A DNA stretch of 37,044 nucleotides, taken from Novosphingobium sp. AAP83 (lineage in GTDB: Bacteria; Pseudomonadota; Alphaproteobacteria; Sphingomonadales; Sphingomonadaceae). The stretch spans positions 1 through 37,044 of the forward strand of contig NZ_LJHY01000073.1 of assembly GCF_001295795.1 (NCBI RefSeq), given 5' to 3'. Below the pieces are notes generated by a model. That model had not been told where the DNA came from. It worked only from the letters and a program-made list of their open reading frames with translations, and did no database searches. Made by a program: the position numbers and the translations under genes. Every line of letters starts with the position of its first letter. The first letter of the stretch is position 1. This document shows, in pieces, positions 7,937-16,479 of this stretch.

Positions 7937-8719
7937 TCAGCGGCCCTTGAATTCCGGTTTGCGCTTTTGCGTGAACGCGCGGACACCTTCAGCGAAATCT
8001 TCGCTGCGGCATGCCTTGCGCTGATGCACACGTTCACTGGTCAGAGCGGTTTCAAGACTCTGGTCAAGCGCCAGCCACGCTTGCTGCTTGATATAGGCAA
8101 GCGAGCGCGGACCACTGGCCAGTTCGCGCGCAATTTCCATAGCGCGGGCGTCGACGTCATCATCAGGAACGACTTCGGTGACCAGCCCCCAATCGAGCGC
8201 TTGTGGCCCGTAAACCTTCTTGCCGCGCAGCATGATATCCATAGCGCGCACCCGGCCAATCGCCTTTGACAGCAAATAGGATGAGCCACCATCGGGCAGG
8301 AGGCCGACATGGCGGAAGGCGAAGAAGAAGTAGCCCTTTTCGCCACAAACGATGATATCGCCCGACAAGGCAAGGCCGCAGCCAACGCCCGCAGCCGGTC
8401 CCTTGACCGCGGTCACCACCGGCAATTCCATCGATTTGATCGCGATGATCGCCGGATTGAGATGGCGATCAAGCGCGGTGCCCACATCGATGCGGGGATC
8501 GTCGAGCTTCTTTTCAAAATTGGCAAGGTTTGCGCCCGAGCAGAACGCGCGGCCTTCGCCCGTCAACACAATCGCGCGCGCTTCAGACGCCGCCCGGTCA
8601 AGCGCGTCAAGCAATTCGGCTGACATCACCTCGTTCGAAGCATTGAGCGTCGCGGGATCGTTAAACGCAATGCGCGCCACACCGTCGGTCAGTGTGTAGA
8701 GGATCTGCGTATATTGCAT
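7937..8719 (-). CDS. Crotonase-family protein, PaaG-like enoyl-CoA hydratase/isomerase
   Basis: The 260-residue protein has a crotonase fold, but the usual catalytic glutamates are not evident. The first-glutamate region reads GVGCGLALSGD. The second reads FRHVGLLPDGGSS, with aspartate where hydratases have PG. The PDGG form recalls PaaG-type isomerases, which use aspartate chemistry, so double-bond isomerisation or another reaction is more likely than simple hydration. The ATG at 8719 has AAGGA nine bases upstream. Another in-frame ATG at 8728 overlaps the upstream dehydrogenase stop (ATGA), so coupling is possible with either start. It lies between the Mcd-like and FadJ-type genes in the same run. 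Confidence 0.85.
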   Translation of the reverse strand: MQYTQILYTLTDGVARIAFNDPATLNASNEVMSAELLDALDRAASEARAIVLTGEGRAFCSGANLANFEKKLDDPRIDVGTALDRHLNPAIIAIKSMELPVVTAVKGPAAGVGCGLALSGDIIVCGEKGYFFFAFRHVGLLPDGGSSYLLSKAIGRVRAMDIMLRGKKVYGPQALDWGLVTEVVPDDDVDARAMEIARELASGPRSLAYIKQQAWLALDQSLETALTSERVHQRKACRSEDFAEGVRAFTQKRKPEFKGR

Positions 8720-8724
8720 TCCGA

Positions 8725-10317
8725 TCATTCCTTCATTCCAGCAAGGCCCTTGGCGATCACTTGTGCCTGGATTTCGGCAGCGCCTTCGAAGATATTGAGG
8801 ATGCGCGCATCGCACAGCACGCGGCTTATTTCATATTCCAGCGCATAGCCGTTGCCGCCGTGAATCTGCAACGCGGCATCGGCGTTTGACCATGCCGCAC
8901 GCGCGCCGAGCAGCTTGGCCATGCCTGCTTCGATATCGCAGCGCTTGCCCGAATCCTTGGTGCGTGCCGCATCATATGTCAGTTCGCGCGCCATCACCAT
9001 GTCGACAAGACTCATCACCAGCTTATCGGCCACGCGCGGGAAGGCGACGATGGCCTGCCCGAACTGCTTGCGGTTCAGCGCATAGTCCAGCCCCAGTTCA
9101 ATCGCGCGTTTGGCCACGCCGACCGCACGCGCTGCTGTCTGGATACGCGCGCCTTCAAACGTGCGCATAAGCTGCTTGAATCCCTGTCCTTCCTCGCCGC
9201 CCAGCAAAGCGTCAGCCGGGGCCACCATGCCATCAAACGACAGCGCATATTCGCGCATCCCGCGATAGCCGAGCACCTCGATCTCGCTGCCAGCCATGCC
9301 CTCTGCCGGGAAGGGGTTGCTATCGGTTCCGCGTGGCTTGGGCACCAGCAGCATCGACAGGCCTGCATAGCCCTTTGCATCGGGCAGGGTGCGCACCAGC
9401 ATGGTCATCATGTCAGACCGGCTGGCGTGGGTGATCCATGTTTTGGCCCCGGTGATGACCCATTGCCCACTGGCGTTGCGCACCGCACGCGTGGTCAGAC
9501 TGCCAAGGTCTGATCCCACATCGGGTTCGGTGAATACCGCTGTGGGCAGCACTTCGCCGCTGGCGATTTTGGGCAACCAGTGCGCTTTTTGCTCTGCCGT
9601 GCCGCCCAGCACGATCAATTCGCCCGCAATTTCAGAGCGCGTCCCCAGTGATCCCGTGCCGATCCAGCCGCGCGACAACTCCTCGGTCACCAGGCACATC
9701 ACCAGCTTGCCAAGGCCAAGCCCGCCAAACTCTTCAGGGATGCACACGCCGAATGTGCCAAGGTCGGCCATGCGGCGCACCACATCATCGGGGATCAGGT
9801 CATTGGCCAGGTGCCACTTGTGCGCCGCTGGCAGGATTTCAGCATCAGTAAACTTGCGGAACTGGTCACGGATGGCGTCAAGCTCTGCATCGCGGAAGCT
9901 CTCGGTCGGCCAGTGCCCTTCCACCAGCGCCGCTGCCACCGCCGCGCGAGTTGGCGCATGGTCGGCTTCAAGCAAGTCTTGCGCTGCTTGCGCCAAGGTG
10001 GCGGCTGCGGCAGTCAACCCGAGGTCGGCGGGGCGGAACAGCTCATTCTGCCCCATCGGCAAACCGCCAACCAGTTGCGCAATCGTCTCGGCAAAGGCGA
10101 GTTGCGCCACATTGCGATCCAGCGCGGTGCCGCCGCCATTGGCCTCCAGCCACGCATCCATCGCTTCAAGCGCGGCTACGCTTGTCGCAACCCAAGCAAA
10201 GCCATGCGCGGCGCGCTGCTCTGCATCGATCGGATTGCCGGCCAGGCGTTGGCGCAGGGCCTCAAGCGCGGCGGCGCGGTAATCGCGGGCAGCGTTCAGC
10301 GCGGTGCTGTTCATCAT
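8725..10317 (-). CDS. Long acyl-CoA dehydrogenase resembling (2S)-methylsuccinyl-CoA dehydrogenase (Mcd)
   Basis: At 530 residues this is about 140 longer than ordinary acyl-CoA dehydrogenases. The extra N-terminal helical part is followed by a normal flavin-binding core (TAVFTEPDVGSDLGS, WITGAKTWITHA equivalents) and a C-terminal IFEGAAEIQ. Length and motifs such as EELSRGWIG, SLGTRSEIAGEL, EVLGYRGM and QIHGGNGYALEYEISRVLCD match my recollection of Mcd of the ethylmalonyl-CoA pathway, which makes mesaconyl-C1-CoA. The start at 10317 overlaps the thiolase stop (ATGA) and has AGAAGG just upstream. Other pathway-specific Mcd partners such as crotonyl-CoA carboxylase are absent here, but Mct- and Meh-like genes are 3-5 kb away. 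An unknown branched acyl-CoA substrate remains possible. Confidence 0.75.
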   Translation of the reverse strand: MMNSTALNAARDYRAAALEALRQRLAGNPIDAEQRAAHGFAWVATSVAALEAMDAWLEANGGGTALDRNVAQLAFAETIAQLVGGLPMGQNELFRPADLGLTAAAATLAQAAQDLLEADHAPTRAAVAAALVEGHWPTESFRDAELDAIRDQFRKFTDAEILPAAHKWHLANDLIPDDVVRRMADLGTFGVCIPEEFGGLGLGKLVMCLVTEELSRGWIGTGSLGTRSEIAGELIVLGGTAEQKAHWLPKIASGEVLPTAVFTEPDVGSDLGSLTTRAVRNASGQWVITGAKTWITHASRSDMMTMLVRTLPDAKGYAGLSMLLVPKPRGTDSNPFPAEGMAGSEIEVLGYRGMREYALSFDGMVAPADALLGGEEGQGFKQLMRTFEGARIQTAARAVGVAKRAIELGLDYALNRKQFGQAIVAFPRVADKLVMSLVDMVMARELTYDAARTKDSGKRCDIEAGMAKLLGARAAWSNADAALQIHGGNGYALEYEISRVLCDARILNIFEGAAEIQAQVIAKGLAGMKE

Positions 10318-11534
10318 GCCTTCTCGAAGATCGCGGCAATGCCTTGCCCACCGCCGATGCACATCGTCTCGATGCCATAGCGCGCATCGCGGCGCTGCAT
10401 TTCGCGCAGGAGGTTGGCCAGAATGCGCCCGCCGGTTGCGCCAATCGGATGACCCAGCGAAATGCCTGAACCATTGACGTTGAGCATATCGTGGCGGCTG
10501 TCATCCTCGCTCCAGCCCCAGCCTTTGAGCACCGCCAGAACTTGCGGCGCAAACGCCTCGTTCAATTCGATCACGCCAAGGTCTGACCATGACAGGCCGT
10601 TGCGCGCAAACAGGCGCTCCACCGCCGGAACCGGGCCAATGCCCATGCGGCTTGGGTCACAGCCCGCCGCTGCCCACGAATGGACCCACGCCAACGGCTC
10701 AAGCCCCAGTTCCTCCAGCTTGTCCTCGGCCACCACAAGGCACGCAGCAGCTGCATCATTCTGTTGGCTGGCATTGCCTGCCGTCACCACGCCGCCTTCA
10801 AGCGGACGCAGCGCGCCCAGCGATGCCATCGTGGCATCGGCGCGATAGCCTTCGTCACGCGCGAAGATCACCGGATCACCCTTGCGCTGCGGGATCGCCA
10901 CCGGCACCAGTTCATCATCGAACAGCCCGGCCTGCCAAGCCGCCGCAGCGCGCTGGTGTGAGCGCACGGCATAAGTATCGCACTGCTCGCGCGTGATGCC
11001 CCAATCCTTGGCGCAGTTCTCCGCCGTTTCGATCATGCCCGAGATCACCCCGAAGCGCGATATCGGCTGCGACATCAAGCGCCCGCGCGCCAACCGGTCA
11101 TGCAATTCAAGCCCGCCCGCCTTCACACCCTTGCGGATTTGCGTGGTGTAATGTTCCACATTCGACATCGATTCAACGCCGCCTGCCAGCACCACGTCCG
11201 AAGCGCCGGTCTGGATCATCATCGCGGCATTGATCACCGCTTGCAGGCCCGAACCGCAACGCCGGTCCAACTGGTAACCCGGCACTTCAATCGGATAGCC
11301 TGCCGCCAACCACGACCAGCGGCCAATCGCAGGCGCTTCACCATTGCCATAGCCTTGCGAGAACACGACATCGTCCACGCGCAGCGGATCGACCTTGGTC
11401 CGCTCCATCAGTGCCTTGATGATCACCGCGCCCAGATCACCCGCGCTCATCGACGATAGCGCACCGCCGAACTTGCCCACGGCAGTACGGATGGGCGAAA
11501 CGATGGCGGCGCGGCGTAGTGTGGTCTGTGACAT
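10314..11534 (-). CDS. Acetyl-CoA C-acetyltransferase family thiolase
   Basis: The 406-residue protein has the thiolase nucleophile in DRRCGSGLQ, NEAFAPQ, GHPIGATGG and CIGGGQG. It is similar in length to acetyl-CoA acetyltransferases that act in short-chain acyl-CoA degradation. The start at 11534 is 30 bp after the acyl-CoA dehydrogenase stop. The stop overlaps the start of the Mcd-like gene (ATGA), so the two products are probably made in step. It is one of two thiolases in this run and three in the window. They are sequence-divergent, which argues for distinct chain-length or branching preferences rather than recent duplication. Confidence 0.9.
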   Translation of the reverse strand: MSQTTLRRAAIVSPIRTAVGKFGGALSSMSAGDLGAVIIKALMERTKVDPLRVDDVVFSQGYGNGEAPAIGRWSWLAAGYPIEVPGYQLDRRCGSGLQAVINAAMMIQTGASDVVLAGGVESMSNVEHYTTQIRKGVKAGGLELHDRLARGRLMSQPISRFGVISGMIETAENCAKDWGITREQCDTYAVRSHQRAAAAWQAGLFDDELVPVAIPQRKGDPVIFARDEGYRADATMASLGALRPLEGGVVTAGNASQQNDAAAACLVVAEDKLEELGLEPLAWVHSWAAAGCDPSRMGIGPVPAVERLFARNGLSWSDLGVIELNEAFAPQVLAVLKGWGWSEDDSRHDMLNVNGSGISLGHPIGATGGRILANLLREMQRRDARYGIETMCIGGGQGIAAIFEKA

Positions 11535-11564
11535 GGCTTTTCCCTGGTATCCTCGAAGGGCCGA

Positions 11565-12785
11565 CTATGCGCCAGAAACGCCCGCATTGAATTCGCGCAG
11601 CATGTGCTTGGCGATCTGTAGCTGCAATATCTGCGTGGTGCCTTCATAGATGCGGTAAATGCGCGCATCGCGGAAGAAGCGTTCGGCATCGTATTCTGCC
11701 AGATAGCCCGCACCGCCATAGACCTGCACCACACGATCAACCACGCGGCCACACATTTCCGATGCAAACACCTTGAACGCCGCCGCCTTGCGCAGCACGC
11801 TTGTCCCTGCATCTACCCTGCGCGCCACATCTTCGAGCATGCATTCGGCGGCGTAAATCTCGATCTCGCAATCGGCCAGCATCTGCTGGATCAACTGGAA
11901 GTTCGCAATCGGTTCGCCAAAGGCCTTGCGCTCGGTTGCATAGCGGATCGCCGAATCCAGCGCGCGTCGGGCATAGCCGGTTGCCGCTGCGCCCACCGAA
12001 ATGCGCCCGTTATCAAGGCTCTTCATCGCGATGACAAAGCCCCGGCCCAGCTCTCCACCCAGCAAGGCATCATCGGGCAGATGGACATCTTCCATAATGA
12101 TGTCGGCAATCGCGCTGCCTGATTGGCCCATTTTCTTGTCCGCCTTGCCCACCGATAAACCCGGCGTATCCATCGGCACGATAAAGGCAGAAACGTGCGC
12201 GTTCTTGGACAGGTTTTCCTTCGACGTGCGTGCCATGATCAGCGCCACTTTGGCATGCGGTGCATTGGTGATGTAGCGCTTCGTACCGTTCAGCACCCAG
12301 CCGCTGCCGGTTTTGACCGCCGATGTCTGCATCCCCGCAGAGTCCGACCCCGATCCCGGCTCAGTCAGTCCGAACGCCGCAATTTCGCCCGCACAAACGC
12401 GCGGCAGCCAGTGCGCTTTTTGCGCTTCCGTGCCGCCATTCTTCAGTGCGGAACTGAACATGCCGATGTTGATCGAGATGATCGAACGGAACGCCGGCAT
12501 CGCATAGGCAAGCGCATGCACCGTGCGCACATATTGGCTGGCATTCATGCCCGCGCCGCCAAATTCCTCGGCGTTGGTCAGCCCGAACAGGCCCATGTCG
12601 CGCATTTCCTGCACGATTTCCGCAGGGATCGCGTCACTTGCAATCACTTCCTGCTCGGCGGGCAGCAACCGCTCCCGAACGTAGCGTTGCAGTTGCCCCA
12701 TGAACTGCTCGAAAGCCTCGGGATCCATGCCTGCATTGGGGCCTGCATTGGGGCCTGAATTGGGGCCGGGATTGCTGATAGCCAA
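11565..12785 (-). CDS. Acyl-CoA dehydrogenase, first gene of the minus-strand acyl-CoA run
   Basis: The 406-residue protein is a standard flavin acyl-CoA dehydrogenase: FGLTEPGSGSDSAG, then KRYITNAP, the helix with KSLDNGRI, VYGGAGYL and the terminal RIYEGTTQI with a glutamate at the MCAD-type catalytic position. The probable start is TTG at 12785 with AAGGA eight bases upstream. The first 19 residues are then a low-complexity GPN(A/S) repeat ahead of the conserved core, and an ATG at residue 20 (12728) is the alternative start. The gene is divergent from the IclR regulator across 107 bp and probably carries the promoter for the run. Confidence 0.88.
   Translation of the reverse strand: MAISNPGPNSGPNAGPNAGMDPEAFEQFMGQLQRYVRERLLPAEQEVIASDAIPAEIVQEMRDMGLFGLTNAEEFGGAGMNASQYVRTVHALAYAMPAFRSIISINIGMFSSALKNGGTEAQKAHWLPRVCAGEIAAFGLTEPGSGSDSAGMQTSAVKTGSGWVLNGTKRYITNAPHAKVALIMARTSKENLSKNAHVSAFIVPMDTPGLSVGKADKKMGQSGSAIADIIMEDVHLPDDALLGGELGRGFVIAMKSLDNGRISVGAAATGYARRALDSAIRYATERKAFGEPIANFQLIQQMLADCEIEIYAAECMLEDVARRVDAGTSVLRKAAAFKVFASEMCGRVVDRVVQVYGGAGYLAEYDAERFFRDARIYRIYEGTTQILQLQIAKHMLREFNAGVSGA
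12730..12777. repeat. 12-bp tandem repeat encoding GPN(A/S) at an N terminus
   Basis: CCTGCATTGGGG occurs at 12730-12741 and 12742-12753. CCTGAATTGGGG follows at 12754-12765 and a diverged fourth unit at 12766-12777. On the minus strand each unit encodes four residues of the dehydrogenase N terminus. The unit is a multiple of three, so copy-number slippage would keep the frame. Confidence 0.75.
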
Positions 12786-12892
12786 GATAAGAATCCTTGC
12801 TGAAACGGGCGGAAAAACAGAGTCTCGCCAAGCCGTTAGTCCCTATCCCGCGCCTGCCTTCTTTTCAATTGTGCGAATGCAAATTCAAATAT
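12786..12892. promoter_or_regulatory. Divergent promoter region between acyl-CoA dehydrogenase and IclR regulator
   Basis: The 107-bp gap separates divergent genes, so it should hold promoters for both and the IclR operator. An AT-rich section at 12860-12898 includes a TGC-N4-GCA symmetric core with AATT on both sides (around 12867-12885). The symmetry is imperfect, so the exact operator is uncertain. Confidence 0.45.
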
Positions 12893-13639
12893 ATGAATAA
12901 TGTCCGATCCATGACGACCCGCGTCCGCTCCCTTGCCCTTGGCTTTGCCATCTTGCGCCTGCTTGCCGCATCGGGCGCGCAAAGCTTGACCGATGTTGCG
13001 CGCGCCATGCGGCTCAATCCCTCAAGCTGCCTCAATCTGCTGCGCACGCTGGTTGATGAAGGCGCGGTGGATTTCGAAGGAAAGCGCAAGACCTATCGCC
13101 TCGCCGCAGACTGGGCCGCCACCGGCCTGTTCGGTTCCGGCAAGACCCAGACCTTGATTGACCGGATCACCCCCCTGATGGCCGAAGCCGCCAAACAGGC
13201 CAGCGCCACCATCGGCCTGTGGCAGGTCATCCCCGGCCAACGCGTGCGGCTGATCGCCCATGCCGAATGTGATGCCATGCTGCGCATCCAATTGGCCGAA
13301 GGGCAGCGCCAGCCGTTGGGCAGCGGAGCGGTGGGTCGTGCCCTGGCCGCAGCACAAGGCATCGATGATGGCGAAATCGCCCGACGCTTTGCCGAAGTGA
13401 AATGGCAAAAAGCCGTGCGCCTGCGCGATTATATCGATGAGGTGCGCTCGGCGCGGACCTGCGGCTATGCCGTGGACGACGGCACGGCCTTTGCCGGCGT
13501 TTGTACGATCGCAGTTGCCCTGCCCGATCTGCCCCCCGGTTTTTGCGTATCGGCCTCGCTCTTTTCAGGCTCGCGCAGCACCATGGACATGACGAACATT
13601 GGCACTGCGCTGCAGGGCATCAAACACGCGATTGCGTGA
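12893..13639 (+). CDS. IclR-family transcriptional regulator
   Basis: The product is about 248 residues. An N-terminal winged helix-turn-helix (RSLALGFAILRLLAASG through SLTDVARAMRLNPSSCLNLLRTL) is followed by an IclR-type effector-binding domain. It is divergent from the acyl-CoA dehydrogenase run and tail-to-tail with the Meh/Mct-like pair, with 16 bp between stops. It is thus placed to control one or both minus-strand units, probably in response to a pathway acid or CoA intermediate (inference). The start could be 12893 or the ATG at 12911. Neither has a clear Shine-Dalgarno, and the conserved domain begins right after 12911. Confidence 0.85.
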   Translation: MNNVRSMTTRVRSLALGFAILRLLAASGAQSLTDVARAMRLNPSSCLNLLRTLVDEGAVDFEGKRKTYRLAADWAATGLFGSGKTQTLIDRITPLMAEAAKQASATIGLWQVIPGQRVRLIAHAECDAMLRIQLAEGQRQPLGSGAVGRALAAAQGIDDGEIARRFAEVKWQKAVRLRDYIDEVRSARTCGYAVDDGTAFAGVCTIAVALPDLPPGFCVSASLFSGSRSTMDMTNIGTALQGIKHAIA

Positions 13640-13655
13640 AACCGCGTTTTTTCGG

Positions 13656-14507
13656 TTAGGCTCTGGCAGAAGCGCTCATCACGGGGCGGCCATCGCTGGC
13701 AAAAGCGCCCAGTTCCAACCCGCCTTCGCTTTGGCGCATGGCAAGATGCAACGCCTCGCCACAGATCGCGGGTGAAACGCCCCTGAACGCAAAGCTGGCC
13801 AGTGCCTGCTCGCCCAATTCGCGGCGGGCAAGATCAAGCAACAGGCTGGCCACCAGCGGCCCATGCACCACAAGGCCGCGATAGCCCTCAACCCCGGTGG
13901 CATAGGCCCCGTCATAATGGATCCGGTGGCTGTTAAACGTCAGCGCGGAATAGCGGAACAGCAGCGGCTCGGATGGCAACACCTCGCGCGTCGCATCCCA
14001 TCCGCTCGTATCGAAGCGCCCCGCACCCGGCGGTGGAGGTGCAAGCGCCCCGCCCTGCGCCGAAGCCTCGCGATAGACGAGCGATTGGGCTTCGCGCACC
14101 GCCAAAACGCCGCCACATGATGTCTCGTGTTCCACTTCGGCAAACACCAGCGGCCCCGTGCCGCCTTGCTTGGGCGTGATCGATTTCACACGGGAAACGC
14201 GCTTGATCGCAGCGCCGATCCGCAAGGGCGCAAGAAACTCCACCGCGCTCGCCGCCCACATCCGGCGTGGAAGAGAAAGCGGCGGCAGGAAGCTTTCCAG
14301 GCTATCATCACGCGCCGGATGCCCGTCATCGCCCAGTCGCGCGGTTGGCGCATCAGGCACACACAAACACCAATGCAAGCCCTGTGGCACAGTGCCGCCT
14401 TCGGGCACTTCGCGGTCGAGCGTGGCGCACCACCGCTGCACCAAAGCAGCCTCAAGGCTATCTTGGCGAACTTCCTCGCGGCCGATCCATGCATGCCACG
14501 CGTTCAT
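13656..14507 (-). CDS. FAS1-like/MaoC-type dehydratase resembling mesaconyl-C4-CoA hydratase (Meh)
   Basis: The 283-residue protein has a double hot-dog layout. The N-terminal half is a degenerate FAS1/HTD2-type dehydratase, and the C-terminal half carries the hydratase-like block SALTFNSHRIHYD and VEGYRGLVVHGP, including the expected Asp/His pair. Proteins of this type include 3-methylfumaryl-(mesaconyl-C4-)CoA hydratase of the 3-hydroxypropionate bicycle, which makes citramalyl-CoA. Many uncharacterised homologues act in steroid or branched-acid breakdown. Its ATG at 14507 overlaps the stop of the CoA-transferase-like gene (ATGA), so the two products are coupled. That pairing with an Mct-like protein is what favours the Meh reading. 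Function is inferred, not proven. Confidence 0.7.
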   Translation of the reverse strand: MNAWHAWIGREEVRQDSLEAALVQRWCATLDREVPEGGTVPQGLHWCLCVPDAPTARLGDDGHPARDDSLESFLPPLSLPRRMWAASAVEFLAPLRIGAAIKRVSRVKSITPKQGGTGPLVFAEVEHETSCGGVLAVREAQSLVYREASAQGGALAPPPPGAGRFDTSGWDATREVLPSEPLLFRYSALTFNSHRIHYDGAYATGVEGYRGLVVHGPLVASLLLDLARRELGEQALASFAFRGVSPAICGEALHLAMRQSEGGLELGAFASDGRPVMSASARA

Positions 14508-15709
14508 TCAGCGCCCGCCGTTCCTACGATGCCAGCGTCAATCAACCGGCCAATCTCGCCCGATGACAGGCCCAGCCGCTCACCCAAGACCTCTTCGCTA
14601 TGCTGGCCGTTGCGCGGGGCAGGCTGCGGCGTGCCGCGCTCATGCTGCGGCACCGTGGCAAACGGGCCTGCCGCCGGATAATCAAAGCCGCTGGGATTGC
14701 TGGCCTGCCCGAACATCGGGTTATCCTGCACCAGCACAGGATCGTGAACGGCATCAAGCATGGTGCGATAAGGCGAATGCACGATCCCGCCTGCATCAAA
14801 CGCTGCGGCCAGATCAGCATGCGTCCGCGCGCTGATTGCCGCCTCGAAAACGGGGAACAGCGCATCGCGGTGGGTAAAGCGCAAGCCGTCATCCTTGGCG
14901 AAACTCACGGCCCTTTCCGCCTCGATCCGCGCCACCGCATCGCCGATCCCCAGCACCGCGACAAGGTTGCTCCATTGGCGGGGCGTCACCACCACAATCA
15001 TCGTGCGCTGGCCATCGGCAGTCACAAAATCACGGCCAAACAGGCCATAGACCGTGTTGCCAAGGCGCGTACGGTTGGCCCCGCCATAGAGCACCTCGGC
15101 AATGCCGCCCAGATTGGCCACGGTGCCAATCGCCACATCCGAAAGCGGCACCCGCACTTCGCTGCCCTGCCCGGTCACGCTGCGGCGCTGGATCGCCGCC
15201 AGCAGCGCAAAGGCCGCATAAGCGCCTGACAGCAAGTCCCACGCAGGCAGCACATGATTAACAGGGGCCGGGCCTGCACCAGTCATCATCGGGTAACCGA
15301 CGGTGTTGTTGATCGTATAGTCCAGCGCCGGGCTGCCATCGGCCCAGCCCATCACCCGCACCGTCACCAGATCAGCCCGCCCTTGCGCCAGTTTTTCGTG
15401 CGAAAGGAAGCCCTCTGCCGGGAAGTTGGTGATGAACTGCCCGGTCGCGCGCACCAGCGCTTGCAGCAATTCACGGCCTTCCGGCTTGTCCAAATCGAGC
15501 GCAACCGATTTCTTGGCGCGGTTGAGGTTTTCCCAATAAAGGGAATCGTTTTGCGCCGTCACCGGCCAGCGGCGAAAGTCCGGTCCGCCGCCAATCTGAT
15601 CCACCCGGACCACCTCGGCCCCCATTTGCGCGCAATAAAGCCCAGCCGTAGGCGATGCGACAAACGAAGATGCTTCGATGATCGTGAGATTGCCAAGCAA
15701 ATCATACAT
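14504..15709 (-). CDS. CaiB/family III CoA-transferase resembling mesaconyl-CoA C1-C4 transferase (Mct)
   Basis: The 401-residue protein is a family III CoA-transferase. The likely catalytic aspartate is Asp158 in VLPAWDLLSG, and family glycine loops and the C-terminal cap are present. Segments such as IGGGPDFRRWPVT, FITNFPAEGFLS, NHVLPAWD and YGLFGRDF agree closely with my recollection of Chloroflexus Mct (2-methylfumaryl-CoA isomerase), which moves CoA within mesaconate from C1 to C4. It overlaps the downstream Meh-like gene by 4 bp. The start codon at 15709 has only a weak purine run upstream. Alternative: a CoA-transferase for another dicarboxylic or steroid-derived acid. Confidence 0.75.
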   Translation of the reverse strand: MYDLLGNLTIIEASSFVASPTAGLYCAQMGAEVVRVDQIGGGPDFRRWPVTAQNDSLYWENLNRAKKSVALDLDKPEGRELLQALVRATGQFITNFPAEGFLSHEKLAQGRADLVTVRVMGWADGSPALDYTINNTVGYPMMTGAGPAPVNHVLPAWDLLSGAYAAFALLAAIQRRSVTGQGSEVRVPLSDVAIGTVANLGGIAEVLYGGANRTRLGNTVYGLFGRDFVTADGQRTMIVVVTPRQWSNLVAVLGIGDAVARIEAERAVSFAKDDGLRFTHRDALFPVFEAAISARTHADLAAAFDAGGIVHSPYRTMLDAVHDPVLVQDNPMFGQASNPSGFDYPAAGPFATVPQHERGTPQPAPRNGQHSEEVLGERLGLSSGEIGRLIDAGIVGTAGAE

Positions 15710-15925
15710 GATGCCGTTCCCATCCCACGGTAGATCGTGACGGGACAGCGAACTAAGCTATCGGATTATCTCTGGCAACCAGCCGGAACAAGCCAGCCCG
15801 ACCGCGAGAGCTGACCATTCAGTGACATACAGGTTCTCCCCCATAGAGAGCCGTGTTAATGGCAGGGCACTCTTAGCAGGTCACGCGGATAATCGACGTT
15901 ACTGCATGATGTTTTGTTGGTAGCG

Positions 15926-16402
15926 TTAATCGTCGGAAGGGTCATCGTCTTCCGACCAGTCGTCTTCACCCTCTTCGTCATCCGGCAATCGGCGGTTTAG
16001 TGCCACCCTCGTGACCGCGTCCATTATTTCTGCAGCCAACGCGTCCTCATAGATACCGTTTGGCGGTTCACCGACAATATTGATTGGATCTTCATACAGG
16101 TCCCAACAACAGTAGAACGTGAGTAAAGTTGCCTCTGACCGATCAAGCGCGCCAATCGTTTCTTTTAGATGAGGCTCAAAGACATCAGACCATGCAAATT
16201 CCAAAAATGTCACAGGCCCTGTCTGTTGGTCGTAACAGTAATCGTCCCAAAGGTTTGAGGCGTTCTCATCATCGCCGAACAATGCGCAAGCAGGGTATGT
16301 CTGGATGTGAGCAATGACCTCAGTCGCCAAACGCTGGAACCGCTCCACGGCAAAACGGGAGACAGTTTGGCACAGCAATTTTGCCTCGCGTAAGCCTTCC
16401 AT
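15926..16402 (-). CDS. Hypothetical small acidic protein
   Basis: The 158-residue product matches no family I recognise. It is acidic overall and ends in a tail of about 20 mostly Asp and Glu residues (DDEEGEDDWSEDDD core). It has no signal peptide or membrane segment, so it is probably cytoplasmic. The ATG at 16402 has an excellent GGGGAGGA eight bases upstream, which supports it as a real gene. It is divergent from the small HTH gene and lies in the accessory islet beside the nuclease-like gene. A DNA-mimic or immunity role is a speculation based only on acidity and location. Confidence 0.6.
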   Translation of the reverse strand: MEGLREAKLLCQTVSRFAVERFQRLATEVIAHIQTYPACALFGDDENASNLWDDYCYDQQTGPVTFLEFAWSDVFEPHLKETIGALDRSEATLLTFYCCWDLYEDPINIVGEPPNGIYEDALAAEIMDAVTRVALNRRLPDDEEGEDDWSEDDDPSDD

Positions 16403-16479
16403 CGTTCAAATCCTCCCCAATATGAAATTACATAATATAGTTGATAAACCTGCAGTCCGCCGATTGCGATGGCTTTTGC

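Noticed and set aside
8725..15709. A complete ethylmalonyl-CoA pathway or 3-hydroxypropionate bicycle
   Set aside because: Crotonyl-CoA carboxylase/reductase, ethylmalonyl-CoA mutase, mesaconyl-C1-CoA hydratase and malyl-CoA lyase are all missing from the window.
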